A stretch of 20,616 nt of DNA, taken from CAZUMH01 sp964621645 (GTDB taxonomy: Bacteria; Zhuqueibacterota; QNDG01; JAGLOF01). Made by a program: the position numbers and the translations under genes. The notes below the pieces were generated by a model. The model did no database searches and was not told where the DNA came from. It saw only the letters and a program-made list of their open reading frames with translations. The stretch is taken from contig CAZUMH010000064.1 in NCBI GenBank assembly GCA_964621645.1, positions 1-20,616 on the forward strand. Direction: 5' to 3'. Below are positions 1 through 7,733 of this stretch, in pieces; position 1 is the stretch's first letter; each line of letters starts with the position of its first letter.

Positions 1-2
1 TC

Positions 3-131
3 TACATTTCAGGTCATATCGACAGCACCATAATGCAATATGGTCTGGAAAAGGAGAACACCAGTTTCCTGCAAAAGCCCTATACCATGGAATCATTACA
101 TATGAAAGTGAGAAATGTTATTGGTAACTAG
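3..131 (+). CDS. C-terminal end of a response-regulator receiver domain (probable hybrid sensor histidine kinase), partial
   Basis: Only the last 42 codons are in the window, open at the left edge and ending in TAG at 129-131. The peptide begins YISGHID and continues with FLQKPYTMESL. This is the usual end of a CheY-like receiver domain: the beta-4 'SG' turn, then the invariant Lys-Pro of beta-5, then the alpha-5 helix (SLHMKVRNVIGN). Nothing follows the domain, so it sits at the protein C-terminus, as in hybrid histidine kinases with an attached receiver; a stand-alone regulator is also possible. It would accept phosphate on an Asp that lies upstream, outside the window. The reading frame is supported by this motif rather than by length. 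The next gene on the same strand is a methyltransferase 247 bases away. Confidence 0.8.
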   Translation, partial: YISGHIDSTIMQYGLEKENTSFLQKPYTMESLHMKVRNVIGN

Positions 132-289
132 TCATTTTTACGTGTTAAGTGCCGAATAAATTAATGGCTTAATATTAATCGCTGTTCAATATTTATACAC
201 CTGCTCCCCTGTTTTCAAGAAATGATATTATCCCAGCTAATTGCATAAAAATCAATGAATAATGCCATTTAGGAAAACTATTCCGATAA

Positions 290-319
290 TTGGCATATTG
301 TTTGCATAACACATACTGT
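290..319 (+). promoter_or_regulatory. Weak candidate promoter for the methyltransferase gene
   Basis: TTGGCA (290-295) is a 5/6 match to the -35 consensus, but the best -10 at an 18-base spacing is TACTGT (314-319), only 3/6. The surrounding gap (132-378) is AT-rich and holds no supportable gene, so a promoter is expected here. This exact placement is tentative. Confidence 0.25.
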
Positions 320-320
320 A

Positions 321-343
321 TGCGAAAATATGACGTTTTCGCA
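321..343. repeat. Perfect inverted repeat (8-bp arms, 7-base loop) upstream of the methyltransferase gene
   Basis: TGCGAAAA at 321-328 is exactly complementary to TTTTCGCA at 336-343. No T-run follows on either strand, so it does not look like an intrinsic terminator. If the candidate promoter at 290-319 is right, it lies at or just after the transcription start, where a dimeric repressor could bind. An odd palindrome, CATAC-T-GTATG, lies directly before it at 312-322. Confidence 0.45.
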
Positions 344-378
344 ACAAAAATGATCGGGTAATGCCTTAGGGGGGATTA

Positions 379-1293
379 TTGAACGGGGAACCAGTCTATT
401 CCGAATTCGCATCATTTCGGGAGCTCTTAAAAAAAATCGATGAGAGAGAGTTGCCTTCCTACAAAAAGGAGTTCTTCCAGCAGATCGATAGGATAGCCCA
501 CCTTATGGAAGAATCTCCGCGTAAAGAAGAATTACAGGAAGAATTCTTTGCTATATGCAGTGATATCGATAGCAGTTTACTGCACGGCCGTACCCGTAAG
601 AAGCCTCTTGGATACGCCGGTGATTTCGAATTAATCGATTGGATCTATACCAGGAAGACGGCGCCTTCCGGCAGGGGTAAACTTTTCGATCAGCTTTTTC
701 ATACCTATGAAGCGGCTGTTTCAGTCCGCAACCGCAAGGATTACTTTATCCGTAAATGCCAGGAACTGTCCCATCAACACAGAGGACGATTTGAGGTGCT
801 CGATCTGGGGTGCGGCTCCTGCCGGGATGTTCTGGAGACCTATGTCTCCTCAAATAACGGGCATAATCTCTATTTCCACTGTGTTGACAGCGAACCACAG
901 GCATTGAAATATGCCCGTACCCTGCTGTCCAAACATGATCTTCTTAAAAGGGTTCACCTCGACACAACCAATGTATTTCGCCTGAATACAACAAAGAAAT
1001 ATGACCTGATCTGGTCGGCAGGCCTTTTCGATTATCTTGAGAAGCGGATCGCAGTGCTTCTTTTGAGAAAGATCTGGCGAAACCTTAAAGACGACGGTCA
1101 GATTATTTTCGGTAATTTTAGTCCCAAGAATCCAACGCGAAGAGGTATGGAGCTTGTGGGTAAGTGGTACCTGATTCATCGAACCGCGGAAGAGCTGATT
1201 GAAATTTGTGAGGAGACGGGACTACCCTACTCTGAAATTGAAATTGAAAATGAAGCAAACGGCATTAACCTTTTTTGCATTATTAAAAAATAG
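379..1293 (+). CDS. Class I SAM-dependent methyltransferase, PhcB-like ('extracellular factor' hydroxy-fatty-acid methyl ester type)
   Basis: A 304-residue soluble protein that transfers a methyl group from S-adenosylmethionine. Motif I of the Rossmann fold is clear at residues 140-150 (VLDLGCGSCRD). An acidic residue ends beta-2 (HCVDSEPQAL), and the post-motif region reads YDLIWSAGLFDYL. The N-terminal helical part contains PLGYAGDFELIDWIY at about 76-90, a segment typical of proteins annotated as 3-hydroxypalmitic acid methyl ester biosynthesis enzymes, the family of Ralstonia PhcB. That substrate is inferred from family resemblance and is not proved here. The start is TTG at 379, behind a strong purine-rich site (AGGGGGG, 368-374); the only nearby ATG (361) meets a stop at its third codon. 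The gene follows a probable sensor-kinase end on the same strand and stops just before a bidirectional terminator. Confidence 0.75.
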   Translation: MNGEPVYSEFASFRELLKKIDERELPSYKKEFFQQIDRIAHLMEESPRKEELQEEFFAICSDIDSSLLHGRTRKKPLGYAGDFELIDWIYTRKTAPSGRGKLFDQLFHTYEAAVSVRNRKDYFIRKCQELSHQHRGRFEVLDLGCGSCRDVLETYVSSNNGHNLYFHCVDSEPQALKYARTLLSKHDLLKRVHLDTTNVFRLNTTKKYDLIWSAGLFDYLEKRIAVLLLRKIWRNLKDDGQIIFGNFSPKNPTRRGMELVGKWYLIHRTAEELIEICEETGLPYSEIEIENEANGINLFCIIKK

Positions 1294-1330
1294 AAGCGGC
1301 GGTCCAGAAAAACCGTTACTCTCTGATAGA

Positions 1331-1367
1331 AAAGCCCCGGGAACAACGTGATTCCGGGGCTTTTTTT
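1331..1367. terminator. Bidirectional intrinsic terminator between convergent genes
   Basis: AAAGCCCCGG (1331-1340) pairs perfectly with CCGGGGCTTT (1354-1363) around a 13-base loop. A T7 run (1361-1367) ends it on the + strand, and an A-rich run on the other side serves as a U-tract for the - strand. It sits 37 bases after the methyltransferase stop and 20 bases beyond the serS stop, so it should end both transcripts. Confidence 0.9.
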
Positions 1368-1382
1368 GATACCAAGAAAGTA

Positions 1383-2648
1383 CTATTTAATAATATCAAG
1401 GCTCATATATTTTCGCAGCACCTCCGGGACAACGATAGTACCTTCATCAGTCTGGTAATGTTCAATAATGGCGATGACGGTGCGGGGCAGGGCCAGGCCG
1501 CTTCCGTTAAGGGTATGCACAAACTCAGGCTTGGTGTCTTTGCGCCGCCGGAAACGCAGATTCATGCGTCTGGCCTGAAAATCGACATCATTGGAACAGG
1601 AAGAGACCTCAAGCCAGCGATCCAGGCCCGGAGTATATACTTCGATATCATAGCACTTGGCAGCAGCGAATGAGAGATCACCGCTAGCCAGGTTGATTAC
1701 CCGGTAGGGCAGCTCAAGCAGCTGCAGGACTTCCTCGGCGTTTTGGACTAATGCCTCCAGTTCTTCATAGGAATCTTCCGGAGCAACGATTTTAACCATC
1801 TCAACCTTATCGAACTGATGAATGCGCATCAATCCCCTGGTGTCGGCGCCGTAGGATCCCGCCTCTCTTCTGAAACAGGGAGTATAAGATACATAATACA
1901 GGGGCAGTTTGTCGAACGCGAGCATTTCACCCCGATGCAGGTTGGTCACGGGCACTTCCGCGGTCGGGATAAGGAAAAGGTCGTCGCTTTCCACCCGGTA
2001 CATATCTTCCTCGAGTTTGGGAAGCTGGCCGGTGCCAAAGAGGATCTCCCTTCTCACGATGAAGGGGACAGATACCTCGGTATAGCCGTGCTTCTGGACG
2101 TGCAGATCGAGCATAAAAGAGATGAGGGCCCGCTCCAGAGCGGCGCCGGCACCCCGGAAGCTGACAAAATTTGATCCAGAGAGCTGAGCACCCCGTTCAA
2201 AATCAAGAATGTCCAATCTGGGACCGATATCCCAGTGCGGTTCCACCGGGAAATCAAAATGTGGAATCTCGCCCCAGCGGCGTACTTCCTGATTAGCCTC
2301 CTCTCCTCCCCTAGGAACGGATTCGTGGGGTATGTTGGGGACCCAAATCAGGATATTCTGCATCGCCTCATCAAGAAGGCGCAGCTTCTCATCCAAGTCT
2401 TTGATATTCTCTGAGACATTCCGCATTTGGGCTGTTATCCGGGAGACATCTTCACCTTTCTTTTTTGCTTCCCCGATATTTTTAGAGACTTTGTTTCGTT
2501 CCGCCTTAAGATCGTCCGCTTTCTGAATGAGAGTCCGGCGTTCCTCGTCAAGACTGAGAAGCTGGTCTATATTTGCCTTCTCTCTCTTATCGGTCACGGC
2601 CTTTTTTACCAGATCGGGATTTTCCCGAATAAATTTCAGATCAAGCAT
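1383..2648 (-). CDS. serS: Seryl-tRNA synthetase (serine--tRNA ligase)
   Basis: Cytoplasmic class II synthetase of 421 residues, the usual bacterial length, which charges tRNA-Ser (and tRNA-Sec where present) with serine. It begins MLDLKFIREN, typical of the family. The N-terminal coiled-coil arm that holds the tRNA variable loop covers about residues 28-100 and is rich in Lys and Glu. Motif 2 is visible as YTPCFRREAGSYGADTRG, followed by LMRIHQFDKVEMV. Motif 3 reads HTLNGSGLALPRTVIAIIEH, with the ATP-binding Arg near the C-terminus. Start ATG has GGGAG about 10 bases upstream. It is the last gene before the bidirectional terminator and lies 52 bases after the sugar-1-phosphate transferase with no terminator between, so read-through from the polysaccharide operon is likely, perhaps together with its own weak promoter. 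Confidence 0.98.
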   Translation of the reverse strand: MLDLKFIRENPDLVKKAVTDKREKANIDQLLSLDEERRTLIQKADDLKAERNKVSKNIGEAKKKGEDVSRITAQMRNVSENIKDLDEKLRLLDEAMQNILIWVPNIPHESVPRGGEEANQEVRRWGEIPHFDFPVEPHWDIGPRLDILDFERGAQLSGSNFVSFRGAGAALERALISFMLDLHVQKHGYTEVSVPFIVRREILFGTGQLPKLEEDMYRVESDDLFLIPTAEVPVTNLHRGEMLAFDKLPLYYVSYTPCFRREAGSYGADTRGLMRIHQFDKVEMVKIVAPEDSYEELEALVQNAEEVLQLLELPYRVINLASGDLSFAAAKCYDIEVYTPGLDRWLEVSSCSNDVDFQARRMNLRFRRRKDTKPEFVHTLNGSGLALPRTVIAIIEHYQTDEGTIVVPEVLRKYMSLDIIK

Positions 2649-2675
2649 GATTAAAATACTCCCATGTTACTTGTT

Positions 2676-2704
2676 TAATAATTACCAGATATTTTAGTGT
2701 TCAA
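2676..2704 (-). promoter_or_regulatory. Weak candidate internal promoter for serS
   Basis: On the - strand TTGAAC (2699-2704) is separated by 17 bases from TTATTA (2676-2681). It overlaps the stop codon of the upstream gene. Both boxes are only partial matches. It is listed because an essential synthetase gene at the end of an accessory operon would be expected to have some independent expression. Confidence 0.22.
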
Positions 2705-4101
2705 TGCCCTCTGAAGCGCAGCATGGTGTAGATGGTCGAAAGAATAATCTTTACATCCATGCGCAGAGACATGTTTTCCAAATAGAAAAGATCATAGGCT
2801 AATTTTTCTTTGACATGTTCGATTTTTTGGTCATACTGGCCTTTTATCTGAGCCCAGCCAGTTATACCGGGACGTATCCTCAACCGGCGGGCGTAGAGCG
2901 GGATCTGCCTGGTAAATTGTTTGACGAAAAAGGGTCGTTCAGGCCGCGGTCCCACCCAGGACATATCCCCCTTGATTACATTAAGCAGCTGCGGTATTTC
3001 ATCTAATCGGGCCCTGCGCATGAACCGGCCGAATTTAGTGACGCGGGGGTCATCCCAGCTGGCCCAGACAGGCCCGGTCATTTTTTCAGCACCTTCAACC
3101 ATACTTCGGAACTTTATCATCGTATACTCTTTTCCATTCATCCCGACTCTTTTCTGCTTGTAAAAAAGGGGGCCGCGGGAATCCAGCTTGATACAAAGGG
3201 CCATCAGCAGCCAGAAAGGGAGAAATGCTACCAGGATGAAGAGCGAAAAGACGATATCGCTGAAACGTTTCACCTGCCATTCCCAGGGGGCCATAAGCTG
3301 GGGAGTGATTTCGATCAGCGGGGAGCCATAGAGTTGATTAGTCCTCGCCTGGCCAAGGAGCAGATCGGAAAGAGAGGGGATGATTTTCAGGCCGACACCC
3401 GTGCCTTCACACTGGGCCAGGATGGCCTCAAGGTTCTTTTCTGAGCGGCGGTCCAGACCGATCAGCACTTCTTGGATGTTGTATTTATTGATAAGCTCCC
3501 TCAAGTTACTGCAGGCTCCTAACAGAGGAGTCGCCCTGAATTTTTCTTCTTGCCGGGTTTTAGGTTCCGCCACATACCCGCATAAACGATACCCCAGAGC
3601 AGGAGACGCTTGTATATTAACGGCCAGTTCCCGGGCCTTATCCCCAGTACCCACGATGATGGTATCACGGAGACCGATGCCGGCCTCAAGCATTTTGCGG
3701 TGCAGGGTAATCAGCGCTAATCTTCCCATTCCGACGAGAACAACCATAAGTCCCCAGTAAGCGATAATGAGCATCCGGCTCAGGCGAAATGGATTGTAAA
3801 AATCTTCGTTTATATCCACAGTAAAGAGGAAGATCAGCACCAATCCGATGGTAATCGTCTTGGTCAATGAAATAAATTCATCAGTGCGGGAGCGGGTGAG
3901 CCAGGTCAGGTAATGACCAAAGAAAATAAAAAGAAAGAGCCAAAAGAGGTAGATAATACATGAGAGTTGGAAAAGGGAGACCATGTCGGTTCGGGCAAAG
4001 AAGCCCATCCTGGCGCGCAGCAAGCTCCAAAGAATGAAGGCCGCGTTGATCATGATAAAATCAACCAGCAGAAAGAGAAATCTTTTTAAATTATTGGGCA
4101 T
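2701..4101 (-). CDS. Polyprenyl-phosphate sugar-1-phosphate transferase (WbaP/EpsE-type priming enzyme of exopolysaccharide synthesis)
   Basis: Inner-membrane enzyme that transfers a sugar 1-phosphate from a nucleotide sugar to undecaprenyl phosphate, the first step of each repeat unit. Four or five hydrophobic segments lie within about residues 1-125. A Rossmann-like central domain follows (TIIVGTGDKARELAVNI). The C-terminal catalytic domain starts with a re-entrant hydrophobic helix after KRFSDIVFSL. Family signatures are KQKRVGMNGKEYTMIKFRSM, RLDEIPQLLNVIKGDMSWVG, and GPRPERP at about 384-390. I place the start at ATG 4101 (MPNNLKRF), with GAG 7 bases before it. A TTG at 4128 would add nine residues but has no good site and falls beside a stem-loop. 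At about 466 residues it has the standard length for the family. The exact sugar (glucose, galactose or other) cannot be read from sequence. Confidence 0.93.
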   Translation of the reverse strand: MPNNLKRFLFLLVDFIMINAAFILWSLLRARMGFFARTDMVSLFQLSCIIYLFWLFLFIFFGHYLTWLTRSRTDEFISLTKTITIGLVLIFLFTVDINEDFYNPFRLSRMLIIAYWGLMVVLVGMGRLALITLHRKMLEAGIGLRDTIIVGTGDKARELAVNIQASPALGYRLCGYVAEPKTRQEEKFRATPLLGACSNLRELINKYNIQEVLIGLDRRSEKNLEAILAQCEGTGVGLKIIPSLSDLLLGQARTNQLYGSPLIEITPQLMAPWEWQVKRFSDIVFSLFILVAFLPFWLLMALCIKLDSRGPLFYKQKRVGMNGKEYTMIKFRSMVEGAEKMTGPVWASWDDPRVTKFGRFMRRARLDEIPQLLNVIKGDMSWVGPRPERPFFVKQFTRQIPLYARRLRIRPGITGWAQIKGQYDQKIEHVKEKLAYDLFYLENMSLRMDVKIILSTIYTMLRFRGH

Positions 4102-4145
4102 CCTTTTTCTCAGGTCCCGTCCTGTCAAATAATTTTATTTTCCCA

Positions 4146-4178
4146 AACGGGAAGCTGTCTTACGACAAACTTCCCGTT
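4146..4178 (-). promoter_or_regulatory. Intercistronic stem-loop across the GT4 stop codon, with an alternative downstream hairpin
   Basis: AACGGGAAG (4146-4154) and CTTCCCGTT (4170-4178) are perfect 9-bp arms. Inside, TGTC/GACA adds four more pairs around a TTAC loop, broken only by a small asymmetric bulge. The TAA of the upstream gene (4160-4162) is in the loop region. In the - strand RNA, the arm CTTCCCGTT can instead pair with GGGAA just downstream (TTCCC-GTTT-GGGAA, + positions 4140-4153), so two mutually exclusive folds exist. No clean U-tract follows, so it is not a standard terminator. An mRNA-processing, stability or attenuation element is plausible. Confidence 0.6.
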
Positions 4179-5323
4179 CGACCTCCATCCATCAGCTCCC
4201 GGTAAAGACTGTCGATGGATTGCACCATCTGCGCGGCATTGAAGCTGCCCCGGACCCGATTGTGTCCGGCTACCGCCAGGGAGCGGGCCTTATGAGGATT
4301 GTCCAGCATGAACGAAACAGCCTCTTCCAGGGCTTCCCGATTACCCGGAGGCACCAGCAGGCCGGTCTTGCCGTGCTCGATCAGTTCAGGTACTCCCTCC
4401 ACTGCTGTTGCAACGACCGGGCAGCCCATGTACATTGCCTCAGTGAGGGATCGGCCCAATCCTTCCCAGCGAGACGGGAGAACAAACACGTCGAATATCG
4501 AATAGTAGCGGGCGATGTCCTCCCGGAATCCCAGAATGAGACATCTGTCTTTTATCTTCAGGGTGGAAATCATCCGTTCCATGTGTCCGCGCAGTTCCCC
4601 GTCTCCCACGAAAAGGATGAGGCTTTCCGGGTGCTTTGCAGCAATGCCCGGCATCGCTTGGATAAGAAGCTCAGGATTCTTCTGTCTGGAAAGCCGGCCC
4701 ACAAATCCAATCACTTTCGCTGCCGCGGGAATTCCCAGTTGTGATCGGATCTCTTCTCTCCGGCGGTTCCGATGAAATTTGGCAAAATCGATGCCGCTGT
4801 AGATGTTCCGATACTGCTCTTGAACGCCCATCCCCAGAAGGAGGGCTTTATCTCGATTTAACGTAGAGACCGTGATCATCCGTTCCGTGAACCGTGAAAG
4901 CAGCCGTTCAATCCAGACAAGAAGAGAGACGAGCGGTCGCGCCATCCCGTCATGGAAGGAAAATCCATGGATCGTATGTATCACATGAGGAGTGCGGGCC
5001 AGCGTGGCGGCCAGACGTCCCAGTACTCCCGCTTTGCTGCTGTGGGTATGAACGAGATGGCATCTTCTTTTTTTTATGAAACGATAGAGCGTGATAACGG
5101 CCAGGCAGTCGGAGATGGGGTGGACGGGTCGTACCAGCCAGGGAACAACGACAAGTTCAACATCAGATATCCGCCGAGCCCGTTCCGTCCAGTCTCCGCC
5201 GGGCCCGCAGAGCAGAGTGACATGGTAGCGGGTTTTGTCAAGATTATGTACGGTGAGCAGGGTGTTGTCCTGAGCGCCGCCCACAGGCAGATGAGTTATT
5301 ATGTGCAGGATTCGTTTTTTCAT
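4160..5323 (-). CDS. Glycosyltransferase family 4 (GT-B fold)
   Basis: A 387-residue cytoplasmic or membrane-associated enzyme that adds one sugar from an activated donor to the growing lipid-linked repeat unit. The N-terminal acceptor domain starts KRILHIITHLPVGGAQDNTL, with the glycine-rich loop usual for GT4. HTHSSKAGVLGRLAA and HTIHGFSFHDG follow. The donor domain has FVGRLSRQKNPELLIQAM, then the E-x7-E motif in EGLGRSLTEAM (Glu287 and Glu295), and ends with GVPELIEHGKTGLLVPPGN. It is a retaining enzyme by family; donor and linkage are unknown. It starts 8 bases after the GT9 gene, so translation is probably coupled, since no strong ribosome-binding site is visible. Its end overlaps the stem-loop described at 4146-4178. 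Confidence 0.93.
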   Translation of the reverse strand: MKKRILHIITHLPVGGAQDNTLLTVHNLDKTRYHVTLLCGPGGDWTERARRISDVELVVVPWLVRPVHPISDCLAVITLYRFIKKRRCHLVHTHSSKAGVLGRLAATLARTPHVIHTIHGFSFHDGMARPLVSLLVWIERLLSRFTERMITVSTLNRDKALLLGMGVQEQYRNIYSGIDFAKFHRNRRREEIRSQLGIPAAAKVIGFVGRLSRQKNPELLIQAMPGIAAKHPESLILFVGDGELRGHMERMISTLKIKDRCLILGFREDIARYYSIFDVFVLPSRWEGLGRSLTEAMYMGCPVVATAVEGVPELIEHGKTGLLVPPGNREALEEAVSFMLDNPHKARSLAVAGHNRVRGSFNAAQMVQSIDSLYRELMDGGRTGSLS

Positions 5324-5331
5324 GTTGTGTT

Positions 5332-6435
5332 TCAGTCGAGCAGAGCCGGATACAATTCATTCAATTTCCGGATGATTACTTCGGCCTTCCAATCGTTGCA
5401 GAGCGGCGTCCGGTAGAGGCAGAAGGGTTCATGTTCTTCGTTATAACAGGGCTGGGCCGGGCAGTATTTTTCAAACAGCATCTGTTTTAAATGATCCTGC
5501 TGCACGACAGTCGCCGGATCCACGGAACTGAAAAGGCCGACTACCGGCCGGTTCAGAGCCAGTGCCAGGTGCAGTACTCCGCTGTCCGGGCAGATAATGC
5601 AATCGGCAACTTGAAGCAGGCCGATCAGAGTGCTCAGCGGGGTTTCTCCCCGCAGATCGGTTGTCTGGTCCAGGTCATCGAAACGGATTTCTCCACTTTT
5701 GCTGCCAAGCAACAATATACGAACCTTTTGCCGGGCCGACAATAGCTTTGTCAATTGCCTTACCAGGTCGGGGGAGCAGGTTTTTGACTTCCATCTCCCA
5801 TCTGCAAGCAGAGCGATTAAACGCTCTTGTTCAGGGACGCCCCTTTTATCAAGCAGCCGACGGGCGGCATCTCTGCAGTCTTTTGCCGGGACAATACGGG
5901 AGCTGGGAAGGGGATGTTGAGGGGAAGGTCGAGGGATCAAACGGGAAAGTCTGACCAGATGCGACTCTCCTTTCGTGATCCGGTGGGTAAGATTGTAGCC
6001 CCAGAAGAAGCGAGGCTGCAGCAAAAGAGCGATAAGATAGTGATCCAGATGACGGGCGGGACTGACAAGGCAGTCAAATTGTTTACGAAGTGACAGCAGC
6101 CGAAGGGCTCCGCCTTGTTTGTCAATATTGATTTGCCTGCAAGAATTTTTAAAGAGATCCGCGGTTCGGTTATTGACCAGAAGAGTAATGGGTTCTGGAT
6201 CAACCGCGGCACTGAACTTGTCCAGCAGCCCCGATGTCAGAATCGTATCTCCCAGACCGTGCAGCAGGGGCACCACCACTCTTATTCCCTGCCAGCTCTC
6301 CGGTTTTCCGGCCCGGCAGACCAGCCGAACCAAAAGGATACCGATCTGTTCCACCATGTATTTTATCCAGCGGATCAGGCGGGAACGGATGTTCTGTCCG
6401 GCGCGGGCTATTATTGTTTTTTGCCTGCAGTTCAT
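5332..6435 (-). CDS. Glycosyltransferase family 9 (heptosyltransferase-like)
   Basis: An approximately 367-residue GT-B enzyme of the ADP-heptose:LPS heptosyltransferase family, here most likely adding a sugar to the exopolysaccharide or O-antigen unit. Near the N-terminus VVVPLLHGLGDTILTSGLL is the GT9 acceptor-site signature. The donor-site signature is CPDSGVLHLALALNRP followed by VVGLFSS, with Asp284, Ser285 and His289. The Cys-rich segment YCPAQPCYNEEHEPFCLY near the C-terminus is seen in some GT9 proteins, where Cys residues cluster after the nucleotide site. I place the start at ATG 6435, which shares ATGA with the stop of the upstream polymerase gene, a standard coupling arrangement. 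An ATG at 6486 would add 17 residues translated through the end of that gene and is less likely. Confidence 0.88.
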   Translation of the reverse strand: MNCRQKTIIARAGQNIRSRLIRWIKYMVEQIGILLVRLVCRAGKPESWQGIRVVVPLLHGLGDTILTSGLLDKFSAAVDPEPITLLVNNRTADLFKNSCRQINIDKQGGALRLLSLRKQFDCLVSPARHLDHYLIALLLQPRFFWGYNLTHRITKGESHLVRLSRLIPRPSPQHPLPSSRIVPAKDCRDAARRLLDKRGVPEQERLIALLADGRWKSKTCSPDLVRQLTKLLSARQKVRILLLGSKSGEIRFDDLDQTTDLRGETPLSTLIGLLQVADCIICPDSGVLHLALALNRPVVGLFSSVDPATVVQQDHLKQMLFEKYCPAQPCYNEEHEPFCLYRTPLCNDWKAEVIIRKLNELYPALLD

Positions 6436-7733
6436 GAGGAGGTATCCCCCCTGCGGGTGAGAAAATTCTTCATGGAACGGGACCATCGTTCGAGTGCGGT
6501 GATAAGCAGCATCAGGATAGAAGCTTCATAAATTAATAGAAGGTTGAAATAGAGTCCGAAAAATGAGATTGCCAAAAAGCTCAGGAGAAAGGCGTACACC
6601 ATCTTGAATCCAATATGTCCGGGCTTGAGGGCGATGCTGCGAACCAGATATGAAATGAGGCCCAGCAGGAAGAGGTAGATCATCATCCAGTAGGGACCGA
6701 CATACATGTAGAGCATGCCGAACACGGTAAACACATTGGAACTATGAAAGAAGCCATAGACGGATGAGACAGGAACCCACTGATGGATGATCGTGTCAAC
6801 TCTGAGGGGATTTCCGCTGATGAAATGAATTATGTTAAGGGGTACTGCGAAAATTGGTTCATGGCTGTAAAGCGGAAAAGCCGGGTTGTTAAGAATCTCA
6901 CTGAATCCTATGGGTCCGCCGAAAATGTACGTGAAGAAATGATTAAGGAGATAGAGCTGCAGTTTGCCCGAGGATATGCCTGCCGCTCCGATCCGGCTGA
7001 ATCCGATCAGATAGGAGAGATTAAAAAGCAGAAATATGCCGGCCAGAGCCAGGAAGATCTTCTTAAGGTTGATTCGGAGCAATCCTAAAAAATAACAGAA
7101 AAAGACGGCACCCAGGATCAGGGTGATGGCGTGATTCTTTATTTGCAGGATGAGAACGGACAGCAGAGTCAGTAAAAGGAGAACGAGTGTGTAGCGTTTT
7201 TTACGCAGCAGGTAATCGGCGCTGAGAAAGAGAAATGCGGGTCTGTTGATCAGCATAAGATGAGCCAGAAGCCCTTTGCCGTAGGCGTCTTCGAATTCGG
7301 TGGAGGCAAGAGCCAGCCAGCCGCCGACGATACGGAAGGCTCTGAGGAAATTCACCAGGCTCAGTATAAGTGCGAGCAGAGCAAGGATGATCCAGACTGT
7401 CCGGGCAGAGGCAGAGAATTCACTTTCGTCCCTTGTTACGTTATCTTGGCGTGTTTTCTCAGAGCCGCGGCATATATGGATTATCAAGCCCCCCAGAAAG
7501 AAGAAGAGGCAGCCAAGGCTGGAAAGGAAAATACTTTTAAGATTGACCGGGAAAAATCCGAAGTGCACCGCTACCGTATTGATAAGCAAAACCACGACGG
7601 CATAGGGCCAGGCCAGGGCGGTGAAAGGAGTGATCCAGGAGCTGGTTTTTGCTCTTTCCAGCAAAGAGAGAGGAATCAGCACGCCGAAGATCAAAAGGAC
7701 GCTAAGGTAATTTTCCAGCAAGCTTACGTTCAT
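6432..7733 (-). CDS. Wzy-type repeat-unit polymerase (O-antigen/exopolysaccharide polymerase)
   Basis: Very hydrophobic 433-residue inner-membrane protein with about ten to twelve predicted membrane segments. It is placed as the enzyme that joins flipped repeat units in the periplasm. Wzy proteins diverge strongly, so the call rests on topology, on the large periplasmic loop in the second half (GGPIGFSEILNN to GNPLRVDTIIHQWVPVSS), on the recognisable SSNVFTVFGMLYMYVGPYW segment that resembles the polymerase motif, and on its position beside Wzx. A charged insert (CRGSEKTRQDNVTRDESEF) at about 88-106 is probably a cytoplasmic loop. ATGA overlaps join it to the GT2 gene before it and the GT9 gene after it. 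Other integral membrane roles cannot be fully excluded. Confidence 0.8.
   Translation of the reverse strand: MNVSLLENYLSVLLIFGVLIPLSLLERAKTSSWITPFTALAWPYAVVVLLINTVAVHFGFFPVNLKSIFLSSLGCLFFFLGGLIIHICRGSEKTRQDNVTRDESEFSASARTVWIILALLALILSLVNFLRAFRIVGGWLALASTEFEDAYGKGLLAHLMLINRPAFLFLSADYLLRKKRYTLVLLLLTLLSVLILQIKNHAITLILGAVFFCYFLGLLRINLKKIFLALAGIFLLFNLSYLIGFSRIGAAGISSGKLQLYLLNHFFTYIFGGPIGFSEILNNPAFPLYSHEPIFAVPLNIIHFISGNPLRVDTIIHQWVPVSSVYGFFHSSNVFTVFGMLYMYVGPYWMMIYLFLLGLISYLVRSIALKPGHIGFKMVYAFLLSFLAISFFGLYFNLLLIYEASILMLLITALERWSRSMKNFLTRRGDTSS

Noticed and set aside
9..21. A 13-base word (TCAGGTCATATCG) shared with 16728-16740, considered as an attachment site or repeat.
   Set aside because: A few 13-base matches are expected by chance in 20 kb. 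The flanks do not match, and the first copy lies inside the receiver-domain coding sequence.
4220..4744. A 174-codon open frame on the + strand inside the GT4 gene.
   Set aside because: It is antisense to a gene with full GT4 motifs and has no recognisable domain. Its length is explained by the codon pattern of the opposite strand.
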